This document shows positions 1 to 9,580 of a DNA stretch of 25,114 bases, in pieces (positions within the stretch are counted from its first letter, which is position 1; the number at the start of each line of letters is the position of its first letter). The DNA is from Tetrahymena thermophila SB210. Its lineage: Eukaryota > Ciliophora > Oligohymenophorea > Hymenostomatida > Tetrahymenidae. The notes beneath the pieces were generated by a model. That model ran no database searches. It was not told the origin of the DNA and saw only the letters and a list, made by a program, of their open reading frames with translations. Made by a program: the position numbers and the translations under genes. The stretch is from the NCBI RefSeq assembly GCF_000189635.1, contig NW_002476198.1, positions 1 through 25,114 on the forward strand, read 5' to 3'.

Positions 1-46
1 TAAAGTTCTTTTTTCTTTTTCTTTTTATTGTGCTTGCTTTTTTTTG

Positions 47-47
47 T

Positions 48-91
<44 letters not shown>
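47..91 (+). repeat. (CTTT)n microsatellite inside an LRR intron
   Basis: About eleven TTTC/CTTT copies. At the same place in the sister units (around 770-784, 1120-1131 and 1465-1475) only about two copies exist, so this one unit has expanded. Confidence 0.9.
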
Positions 92-227
92 AATTTAGCT
101 TATCATTTTATTTTTCAACTTTTGCTTTTATTGGTAATTAATCTTATTATTTATTTCATATTTTTTCTTCGTTTTTTCCTTCTCATTAAATATTTAATGA
201 TATATTTTTTCTTCAATATTTAAATAG

Positions 228-1922
228 TGAAAATTAAATTGGTGATGAAGGTGCATCAAGCTTAGGTTCTGCTTTAGCAAAGTGCATTAATCTCTCAAAT
301 TTGACACTTTTCCTTAGGTAAAAACAGTTTATTTGTTTTGTATTGTGATATTTTTAATTATAAAAACTAATTAAAAACAATAAAGCTCTTTTTTCTTTTT
401 CTTTTTTTTGTGCTTGCTTTTTTTTGTTCTTTATTTGTTAATTTAGCACATCATTTTATTATCAACTTTTGATTTTATTGTTAATTAATCTTATTATTTC
501 ATATTTTTTCTTCGTTTTTTCCTTCTAATTAACTATTTAATGATATATTTTTTCTTCAATATTTAAATAGTGAAAATTAAATTGGTGATGAAGGTGTATC
601 AAGCTTAGGTTCTGCTTTAGCAAAGTGCATTAATCTCTCAAATTTGACACTTGACCTTTCGTAAAAACAGTTTATTTGTTTTGGATTGTGATATTTTTAA
701 TTATAAAAACTAATTAAAAACAATAAAGCTCTTTTTTATTTTTCTTTTTATTGTGCTTGCTTTTTTTTGTTCTTTCTTTCTTTGTTAATTTAGCCCATCA
801 TTTTATTTTCAAATTTTGCTTTTATTGTTAATTAATCTTATTATTTCATATTTTTTCTTCATTTTTTCCTTCTAATTAACTATTTAATGATATATTTTTT
901 CTTCAATATTTAAAAAGTTACAATGAAATTGGTGATGAAGGTGCATCAGGCTTAGGTTCTGCTTTAGCAAAGTGCATTAATCTCTCAAAATTGACACTTA
1001 GCCTTAGGTAAAAACAGTTTATTTGTTTTGGATTGTGATATTTTTAATTAAAAAAACTAATTAAAATCAATAAAGCTCTTTTTTCTTTTTCTTTTTATTG
1101 TGCTTGCTTTTTTTTGTTCTTTCTTTCTTTGTTAATTTAGTTCATCATTTTATTTTCAACTTTTGCTTTTATTGTTAATTAATCTTATTATTTCATATTT
1201 TTTCTTCGTTTTTTCCTTCTAATTAACTATTTAATGATATATTTTTTCTTCAATATTTAAATAGTGAAAATTAAATTGGTGATGAAGGTGTATCAAGCTT
1301 AGGTTCTGCTTTAGCAAAGTGCATTAATCTCTCAAAATTGACACTTAGCCTTAGGTAAAAACAGTTTATTTGTTTTGGATTGTGATATTTTTAATTAAAA
1401 AAACTAATTAAAATCAATAAAGCTCTTTTTTCTTTTTCTTTTTATTGTGCTTGCTTTTTTTTGTTCTTTCTTTCTTTGTTAATTTAGCTCATCATTTTAT
1501 TTTCAACTTTTGCTTTTATTGTTAATTAATCTTATTATTTCATATTTTTTCTTCATTTTTTCCTTCTAAATAACTATTTAATGATATATTTTTTCTTCAA
1601 TATTTAAAAAGTTTTAGTAAAAAAGTTTACTTGTTTTGGATTGTGATATTTTAAAAACTATTAAAAACAATAAAGCTCTTTGAATTTATTTGATAGCTTT
1701 TATATAATTTTTTTTTATCTTTTTCATACCAATAACGCTATTTTATTAATTAATTTAACAAATATTTTTTAATTTAAAAGTTTATTTTATTTCAATAAAT
1801 ATTAAAAATTTATACAAATTTATTATAAAATTTTTAGGTGTTTGAAAAAATCATCAATACTCAAAATAAAAAGCAAGTGTCTTAAATCAAAAAGATTAGT
1901 TGTCTTTAAAATATCATATTGA
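228..1922 (+). CDS. LRR protein gene A, 3' part (5' end outside window)
   Basis: Four intact LRR exons of exactly 90 nt are seen at 228-317, 571-660, 918-1007 and 1265-1354, followed by a terminal exon at 1838-1922. Each exon starts after an AG acceptor (TTTAAATAG or TTTAAAAAG) and ends before GTAAAAACAG. All introns are phase 2. One exon reads ENQIGDEGASSLGSALAKC followed by INLSNLTLDL, a ribonuclease-inhibitor-type LRR of 30 residues. The terminal exon encodes a basic tail containing KCLKSKRLVVF and stops at TGA 1920-1922; gene B has the same tail. TAA is read as Gln. The unit before the terminal exon has lost its exon (1612-1616), so the last intron is 483 bp. The gene continues to the left, because the window opens in the middle of an intron of the same array. 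The function is a probable soluble protein-interaction scaffold; the ligand is unknown. Exon calls are firm; the total number of repeats cannot be seen. Confidence 0.8.
1612..1616 (+). pseudogene. Exon-less LRR unit (85 bp of exon deleted)
   Basis: At exactly the position where the 347-bp period predicts the next exon, the intron 3' end TATTTAAAAAG is followed by only TTTTA and then directly by the intron start GTAAAAAAGTTTACTTG. About 85 of 90 exon bases are missing while both flanking intron halves remain. Frame is unaffected, because a whole phase-2 exon was lost. Confidence 0.75.
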
Positions 1923-1975
1923 TAAACAAGTGACGAAAAAAGGATGAATAAATATTAAATGTTTGAATAATATTA
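1838..1975 (+). repeat. Terminal exon plus 3' flank shared with gene B (8640-8772)
   Basis: The end of gene A and the end of gene B align from the KCLKSKRLVVF codons through the stop and about 50 bp beyond it, where both copies carry AGGATGAATAAATAT. A further short match lies at 2150-2195 against 8883-8922 (AACCCT, then GTTT and an A run). This supports both as true 3' ends of duplicated genes, the shared flank being 3' UTR and downstream DNA. Confidence 0.7.
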
Positions 1976-2746
1976 TATTTTATATTGAAAAAGTTTTTTT
2001 TAACCTAATATATAAACAGATTGATTTATAGATTTTATAATTGATTTTATATTTATTAATATCATTCATATTTTTATAAGTAAATAATTTATTTATAAAA
2101 AATAAAAAAATAATAAATTTAATTAACTTAAATAAATTAATTTCTCTAAGCAACCCTATGGTTTCTCAAAAAACGATCAAACAATTTGAATCTTTTAGTG
2201 TTATATTATTTCTTAATAAATTTTATAAATGCCAAGCTTTTATATTCCTGTTTTTTTTTAATTTGAAATATTATCCATCAATCATATTTCCATACTTTTT
2301 TTATTTATCAAGATTGAATAGATACCATAATTTATATAAAACCTCAGGAAGAAATGAAATTTTACTTTTTATTTTAACTATTGTGATTATATAGCATACA
2401 TACATACATACATACATACATACATACATACATACATACATACATACATACATACATACATACATACATACATACATACATACATACATCTAATCAGTTA
2501 AATTTTAAAATCAGAAACAGCTATTTATGTTAAAAAGAAATATAAAAATTTAATAATGAATTTTATGATAATCTTTTAAGATATCTGTTCCTTAAAATAA
2601 ATTTATTAATAGATGTTTGATGATTATTATAAACTATTTATTCTAAATATAAAATAAATTTGGAGTGAATGGTAATTCATTTTTTAAATATTTATAATTA
2701 ATTAAATTTTATAAATTGTTATTCAATATTTTCGAATAAAAAATAA
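1923..2746. other. Intergenic spacer between LRR genes A and B
   Basis: AT-rich spacer of 824 bp. It holds the 3' flank shared with gene B, a long (CATA)n tract and, near its end, the start of the 5' block shared with gene C. Short open frames here, on either strand, have no homology signal that I can see and are of the length expected by chance. Confidence 0.6.
2395..2489. repeat. (CATA)n microsatellite, 95 bp
   Basis: About 23 uninterrupted CATA copies. It creates a spurious minus-strand reading of repeated Met-Tyr-Val-Cys, which is not a gene. Confidence 0.95.
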
Positions 2747-3060
2747 ATGATATAATAGAAAAAATATTTTAACAATCTAAAATAAGTAAACATTTATTTT
2801 TTTATTAATATTGCTTAAGTTTATTTTTATTAACAAAAAAGTTTTTAAACTCTTCTCTTTAATCTTATTAAGTTCTCCATATTGATCTGCAGTATGTTTA
2901 ATTTATTAATATATACATTTAATATTCTTTTATTTAATTTTTAAGTTATTTATTAAAAATATTATTTTTCTCATAAACTAGATTCATTTTTATTAAAATT
3001 AATATTTCTTTATAACTTAATTTTTATTTTGTTTATTAATTATTAATTTTTTCCTTAATT
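2690..3060 (+). repeat. 5' block of gene B, paralogous to 22792-23215 of gene C
   Basis: This stretch aligns over most of its length, with indels, to 22792-23215. It contains a conserved upstream segment (TATTCAATAT...AAATAAATG), exon 1, exon 2 and the beginning of the long intron before the LRR exons. The two coding exons are the best conserved parts. The part upstream of the ATG probably includes the core promoter and 5' UTR, but no specific element can be named. Confidence 0.75.
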
Positions 3061-6000
3061 TATTTATTATTTATTTTTCTTCAATATTTAAAAAGCAGAA
3101 AATATAAGGGTGATAAAGATGAATCAGATTTAGGCTCTGCTTTAGTAAATTGCACTAATCTCTCAAATTTGAAAATTAATCTTCAGTAAAAATATTCAAC
3201 TTATTTGTTTGGATTGTGATATATTTTAATATCAAAGTCAATTTAAAATAATTAACTTATTATTTTTATTTTGCTTGTATTTTTTTATTTCTTTGTTAAT
3301 TTAACTAATTTTTTGATTTTCAACTTAAGCTTTTCTTATTATTTAATATTTTTTCTTAATTTTTTGTTCTAAATAATTAATAAATAATATAAGTTTTTTT
3401 CTATATTTAAAAGATACAATAAAATTAGTACAATTGGTGCATAAGGCTTAGGTTTTGCTTTGGCAAGTTGCACTAATCTTTCAAACTTGTCGCTTAATCT
3501 TAGGTAAAAAAATTTTATTTTTTTTTAGATTATGATATATTTTGATATAAAAATGAATGCAAAACAAAAAAACTCTTTTAAATTATTTGCTTTTTATTTT
3601 TATTTTTTATTCTGCTTGTGGGTTAATTAACTAACATCCTAGTTTTCAACTTATTACCTCTAGTATATTTAATCATCTACTCTATATTCTGCTTAATCGA
3701 CATCTCTATTCTAATAAATTTAAACTAACTACACTTACCTTAAAGAAAAATTTTTAAAAAAGGCTAAAACTAAAAATTTAATAGAAAAATCATAAAGATT
3801 GGTTGATATAAATTAAAATTAATTATTAATATTATTATTGAAATTCAAAAATAAATTATTTATTTTTATATAAATAATGTTCAAATGCATCAGCCTTTCA
3901 AAAAAATAGTGATCTCAATTCACTAAATTTTTGAATGGCATTTAGCTAAACTTGAGGTAAGGTGTCGAAAATACAGATGTTAATTAACCCTGCTTGTGTT
4001 TTTTTCTTTTCATTATTTTTTTGTTGATTTAACTTATTCTCATCAACTTTTACTTTTATTGTTAATTAATTATTTTCTAATTTAATAATTTTTCTTCATT
4101 TTTTCTTTAAAAATTAACTAATAAATAAATAAATCAATTATTTATTTTTTCTTCAATAATTAAAAAGGGGGAATTAAATTAGTGCGATTGCTGCATTAGA
4201 CTTAGGTATGGCATTAGTAAATTGTACTAATCTCTCAATTTTGAAACTTAATCTAGAGTAAAAACAGTTTATTTGTTTTTGATTGTGAAATATTTTAATA
4301 TAAAATTTAAAACAATATAACAAAATCTATTTATTTATTTATTGCTTGTTTTTTTTTCTTTCTTTCTTTGTTAAGTTTACTCATTTTTTTCTTCTAAATA
4401 ACTAACTAACTAATTAATTAATTATTTATTTATTTATTTATTTTTTCTTCAATATTTAAAAAGATACAATTTCATTCTTGATGAAGGCGCATCAGGCTTA
4501 AGTTCGGCTTTAGCAAATTGTGCTAATCTCTCAAATTTGAAACTTAATCTAAAGTAATAAAAGTTTATTTGTTTTGGATTGTGAAATAGTTTAATATAAA
4601 AATTGAAAACAATATTTATAACAAACTCTTTTCATTTATTTATTAATCTTGTTTTATTTTTTCTTCTTTATTTGTTAAGTTTACTCATTTTTTCATTTTT
4701 TACTTTTATTTTTATTATTAATTAATTATTCTTATTATTTCATTTATTTTATTAATGTTTTTCTACTAAATATTTAATTAATTTTTTAATTATTTTTAAA
4801 AAGCAAAAATTAAATTAGTGATGGAGGTGCATAAGGCTTAAGTTTTGCTTTAGAAAATTGTGCTAATCTCTCAAATTTGATACTTAAGTTAAGGTATCAC
4901 TAGTTTATTTTATTTTTTTATTAGTTTATTTTAAATTGTGAAATATTTTCATATAAAAATAATTTAAAACAAAATACATAACTAATTTTTAATTTATTTA
5001 TTAGCTTTTTATTTGATTTTTTTTCTTTAGTGTTATAACTGTGCTTTTTTCTTCATTATTAGTTAATTTAACTTATTTTTTCTCAATTTTTGCTTTTATT
5101 GTTAATGAAGTAATTTACTTCTTATTACTTCATATTTTTTATTCGTTTTTTCCATCAAAAAAAATAATTAATTATACATTTTTTTTTAATACTTAAAAAG
5201 TGACAATGAAATTGGTACAATTGGTGTATCAGGTTTAGGTTCTGGTTTAGCAAATTGCGTTAATCTCTCAAATTTGACACTTGATCTAAGGTAAAAACAG
5301 TTTATTTGTTTTAGTTTATGAAATATTTTAAAATAATAAAAAAATATAAGCAAAATAAATAACTAACTCTTCTCATTTATTTGTTTTCTTTTATTAGATT
5401 TATTTTTATTTTTTAATCTGCTTGAGTTTTTTTTCTTTTATTTTTTACTTTACTTGATTTTTTTCTACTATTATTAGTCAATCAATTAATTTCTTATTTC
5501 CTGATTTTTTCCTTCTCACTAAATAAAATATATATAATTTTTAAATATTTAAAAAGTAATAATAAAATTGATGATGAAGGTGCATCAAGCTTAAGTTCTG
5601 GTTTATCAAATTCCGCTAACCTGTAAAAATTGATACTTACTCTTGGGTAAAAAAAATTTATCTGCTTTGGGGAAATAATTAAAAACAAAATAAATAACTC
5701 ATTTAATAAATATATCAATCAGCTTTTTATTTAATTTACTTTTATTTTTTATTTAGCTTTTTTTATTTTTTTTCTTAGTTTTTTAATTCAATCATTCTTT
5801 TATTATTAACTTAAGATTTCTTATTATTTTAAATACTTTACTTATTTTTTCCTTATAACGAAATACTTAATTAAGTTTTTTTCTTTATTATTTAAAAAGA
5901 TAAAATGAAATTGGTAATGAAGGTGCATCAGGCTTAGGTTTTGCTTTAGTAAATTGCACTAATCTCTCAAATCTGACGCTTAATCTTAAGTAATAACAAT

Positions 6001-7804
6001 TTATTTGTTCTGGGTTCTGATACATTTAAATATATAAAGAATTTAAAACAATATTGATATCTTAATTTATTAGCTTTTTATCTGATTTACTTTTATTTTA
6101 CTTTTTTACTCTGCTTATTTTTTTTTCCTTCTTTCTTTGTACGTTTTTTCATTTTTAGGTTTTGCCATAAATTGATTTATTCTTTAATATTTAAAAAGTA
6201 TCAATTTAATTGGCGACGTAGGTGCATCAGGTTTAGGTTCTGCTTTAGTAAATTGCACTAATCTCTCAAATTTGACACTTAATCTTGGGTAAAAATAGTT
6301 TATTCATTTTTGATTGTGATTTATTTCAAAAAAATGAATTTAAAACAATATAATTTTATTCATTTAATTTATTTATTTATTAGAATTGTGCTTCGTTTTT
6401 TGCTAGTTTTTTAATTTAACTAATTATTTGATTTTCTACTTAAGCTTTTATTATTCATAAATTAATTCAAATATGATAAATCAATTCTTTTCTTCATTTT
6501 TTCCTTTTAACATACCAATTAATTATATTTTTTTTCTTAATTATTTAAAAAGTGCCAATTAAATTGATGAAACTAGCGTATCAGGTTTAGGTAGAGCTTT
6601 AGCAGATTGCACTAATCTCACAAATCTTACACTTAATCTTGAGTAAAAACAAATTATTTGTTTTTGGTTGGGTTGTGATGTATTTTAAAATAAAAGGAAT
6701 TATAAACAAAAAAACTCTTTTAATTAATTTATTAACTTTTTATTTGTTTATTTTTATTTTTATTTTATTCGGCTTGTGTTTTTTTGTTTCTTTAACTCAT
6801 TTTTCATTTACAAGTTTTGCTTTTATGAATTAATTTTTTATTACTAACTTCGTATTTTTTACTCATTTTTTCCAACAACTACTTAATTTTAAAAAGCTTC
6901 AATTAAATTGGTAATATTGGAGCATCAGACTTAGGTAGAACTTTATCAAATTGCACTAATCTATAAAATTTAACACTTATTGTTGGGTAAAACTGTTATA
7001 TTTTAATAAAAATAAATAAAAAAAACATAACTCTTTTAATTTATTTATTTATTTCTTAGATTTTGATTTGATTTATTTTTATTATGATTGTGTTTATTTT
7101 CTTTATTTTTTTGTTAATTTAACTCGTTTGTTTGCTTATTTTGATATTTTGGTTTTATTATTAATTTATTTATTTCTTATTATTTCATATTTTTTTCTTT
7201 GACATTTAAAAGCGGAAATTAAATTGGCGATGAAGGTGCTTAGGGCTTAGGCTCTGCTTTAGTTAATTGCACTAATCTCTCAAATTTGATATTTAGTCTT
7301 GGGTAAAAATAGATTATTTTTTTGGATTGTGATATTTTTTAATATAATAATGAATTTAAAACAATATAAATACTCTTTTAATTTATTTAATATCTTTTAA
7401 TTTAATTAATTTTTCTTTTTCTTTTTTATTCTGCTTGTGTTTTTTTTCTTCTTTCTTTGTTAACTTAACTCATTTTTTCATTTATTTTCTACTTTAACTT
7501 TAATTTTAATATCATTTCTTAATTTTTCCAATTTTTTCCTTTAAACTTACAAATTAATTAAATATTTTTCTTCTATTATATAACAGGTACAATCAAATAG
7601 GTGCAATTGGTGCATTAGGTTTAGGTTCTGCTTTAAAAAACTGCACTAATCTCTCAAATTTGACACTTAATCTTTTGTAAAAATAGTTAGTTAGTTTATT
7701 TATTTATTTGTTTTGGATTATGATATATTACTTATTTATTTTTAATTTTTACTTTTGTTACTAACTTATTAATTTTTTATTATTTTTATAATATATTTTT
7801 TTTT

Positions 7805-7878
<74 letters not shown>

Positions 7879-8716
7879 GTCTCATTATTTTTTTTCTTCA
7901 ACATTTAAAAAGCAGAAATTATATTGGCACAATTGGTGCATCAGCTTTAGGTTCAGCTATATAAAGTTGCAATTAACTTTCAAATTTGACACTTAATCTT
8001 GGGTAAAAATAAATAGCTTATTTACATGGATTGTGATATATTTTAATATTAATATGAATTTAAAATAATACATATTACTAACTCTTTTAATTAATTTATT
8101 TATAAGCTTTTTATTTTATTTCTTTTTCTTTTTTTTTATTATGCTAAGTGTTTTTTATTTGTTAATTTAACTCATTTTTAATTAATTTTTTATTATTTGA
8201 TATTTAAATATTTTTACTTTTATTTTAACTTATTTAATTTTTATTATTTAATATTTTTTCTTTATTTTTTTTTCTTGCTAACTTAGGAGTTATTAATATA
8301 TTTTTTCTTTATTTTTTTTTTAGTTATCTTAGGAGTTATTAATATTAAAAAGGTACAATGAAATTGGTGCAATAGGTGCATAAAGCTTAGGTTCTGCTTT
8401 ACTAAATTGTCCTAACCTTTCAAATTTAGTACTTAATCTTATGTAAAAATATTAATTTATTTATTTTTAATTGTGAAATTTTTTTTAAAAAAAGAAAATT
8501 TAAAACTATGTAAATAGTACTTTTAATTCATTTATTTGATTTTTATTTGATTAATTTTTCTTCTTTTAATATTTTTTGTGTTTGTTGATTTAAAATATAA
8601 TTTTTTTTGATTTATATAAAAGTGGTAACGAAATCAATGAATCATAGTTATTGAAAGTTGAAAGTAAATGTTTAAAATCAAAAAGATTAGTTGTCTTTGA
8701 AAGATATTTCTAATGA
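2747..8716 (+). CDS. LRR protein gene B, complete (about 510 aa, 18 exons)
   Basis: Exon 1 2747-2785 (MIQQKKYFNNLKQ), exon 2 2842-2891 (ends VLHIDL, half an LRR), then fifteen 90-nt LRR exons starting at 3096, 3414, 4168, 4464, 4804, 5201, 5557, 5900, 6199, 6553, 6897, 7213, 7587, 7913 and 8353, and a terminal exon 8623-8716 ending in TGA 8714-8716. Intron 1 is phase 0, all others phase 2; the joined frame is 1533 nt with no internal TGA. Each LRR follows NLxxLxLNLxxNxIGxxGAxxLGxALxNC. The start was chosen because the same 39-nt plus 50-nt exon pair occurs in genes C and D. There is no signal peptide or membrane segment, so a soluble scaffold is likely; the partner is unknown. Decayed units lie in the intron 3504-4167. 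Transcript evidence could change the ends or add a skipped exon. Confidence 0.82.
3685..3956 (+). pseudogene. Two decayed LRR units inside a gene B intron
   Basis: Between the LRR exons at 3414-3503 and 4168-4257, two stretches still resemble the ends of LRR exons. Near 3685-3745 there is CTAATAAATTTAAAC followed by CACTTACCTTAAAG, without a GT donor. At 3887-3956 there is GCATCAG near the left end and CACTAAATTTTTGAATGG near the right end, closing with CTTGAG and GTAAGG. The second keeps a donor and might still be spliced. Neither has the proper acceptor or a full repeat. Confidence 0.4.
7805..7878. repeat. (CTAA)n microsatellite in a gene B intron
   Basis: About 18 CTAA copies just upstream of the LRR exon at 7913. 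Shorter CTAACTAACTAATTAATT seeds lie at the equivalent intron position near 4397-4420, so it is an expansion of an existing intron motif. It is not a ciliate telomere repeat (CCCCAA). Confidence 0.9.
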
Positions 8717-9290
8717 TAAAAAAGTGTTGAAAATAGGATGAATAAATATAAAAATACTTAAATAATAGAATATATATATAGTATAGCATGTATTTATTAT
8801 TTTATCATATTTTTTAAAATGATAACTAAATTTAAAGTTAATATATTTATTATTATTTTTACATTTATAAATATAATCAACCTCAACCCTCTGTTTTCGC
8901 CAAAAAATATGAATCCTTTTAAAGATCGATTCTGTCTTATTAAAATTGTTTAAATGTAAACTTTTATATTATAGATATAAATTAGATGTATTCATAACAT
9001 AAGTAGAGATTAAATAAAAATTACAATATATTCTTTATACTTAAACTATCTTAGATACTTAAATATACTAAAGTATATCAGAAAGTTAATAGTATTTTCT
9101 TATTCAATCAATAATAAGAATAATATATTGAAAGATTTTGCTAACAATGGATGGAGTTTGAACTAGATAATATTAATATAATAATTATTTTGGTGGGGTA
9201 GCTAATGGATACTTTCTTTATTCACTTTGTTACTTTTGTGATTGTTTGAATGGAAATTTTTCATTCAAAATGAATGGGTTACTGCTGTGA

Positions 9291-9310
9291 CCCCCCCCCC
9301 CCCCCCCCCC
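9291..9310. other. C20 homopolymer (G20 on the minus strand)
   Basis: Twenty consecutive C, directly preceded by CTGCTGTGA and followed by GAATAAATTA. This is striking in DNA where C is rare. On the minus strand it could form a G-quadruplex. The exact length is uncertain, since homopolymers are prone to assembly error. Confidence 0.9.
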
Positions 9311-9330
9311 GAATAAATTATTAAAAAGAC

Positions 9331-9333
9331 TAT

Positions 9334-9376
<43 letters not shown>

Positions 9377-9379
9377 TTA
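9331..9379. repeat. (TTTA)n microsatellite
   Basis: About twelve TTTA copies, 20 bp downstream of the C20 tract. Confidence 0.95.
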
Positions 9380-9580
9380 AAAATAACTATTTATAATTTA
9401 TTAAATAATATAAATTTAATACTTTATTTATAAAAGGTTAAATAATTTCAACTATTATTGAAATAAAAAGTTCAATTAAGGCTGCTTTATATATTTTATC
9501 AAAAATATTAATATATTTTTTGCTAATATAAATTTGTATGGATGGATAAATAAATAAATAAATACATGAAAATTGAATTA

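Larger units (their letters stand above)
1..1640 (+). repeat. Tandem array of ~347-bp exon+intron LRR units (gene A)
   Basis: The exon starts fall at 228, 571, 918, 1265 and 1612 (relic), a spacing of 343, 347, 347 and 347 bp. The introns are as similar between units as the exons are: each carries GTAAAAACAGTTTATTTG at its start, an AATAAAGCTCTTTTTT block, GTGCTTGC plus a T run, and TTCTTCAATATTTAAA at its end. The whole unit, not just the coding part, is therefore being duplicated. The array in gene C has the same intron signature. Confidence 0.85.
8717..9580. other. Spacer between convergent genes B and D
   Basis: About 860 bp between two 3' ends. It begins with the 3' flank shared with gene A, then holds AT-rich DNA, a C20 homopolymer and a TTTA microsatellite. 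I see no coding signal. Confidence 0.6.

Noticed and set aside
1..1640. CRISPR-like or satellite array
   Set aside because: The regular 347-bp units contain spliced 90-nt LRR exons with conserved splice sites and coding frame.
2158..2394. Plus-strand frame starting at ATG 2158
   Set aside because: AT-rich chance frame using standard-code stops, in the A/B spacer; part of it matches a 3' flank shared with gene B, but not as protein.
2301..2489. Minus-strand reading of repeated Met-Tyr-Val-Cys
   Set aside because: It is only the translation of the (CATA)n microsatellite.
2700..2874. Minus-strand frame starting MENLIRLKRR opposite exon 2 of gene B
   Set aside because: The paralogous copy at gene C has an early TGA in this frame, while the plus-strand exon 2 is open and conserved in genes B, C and D.
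7805..7878. Internal telomere-like repeat
   Set aside because: The unit is CTAA, not the ciliate CCCCAA, and lies inside an intron where shorter CTAA runs occur in sister units.
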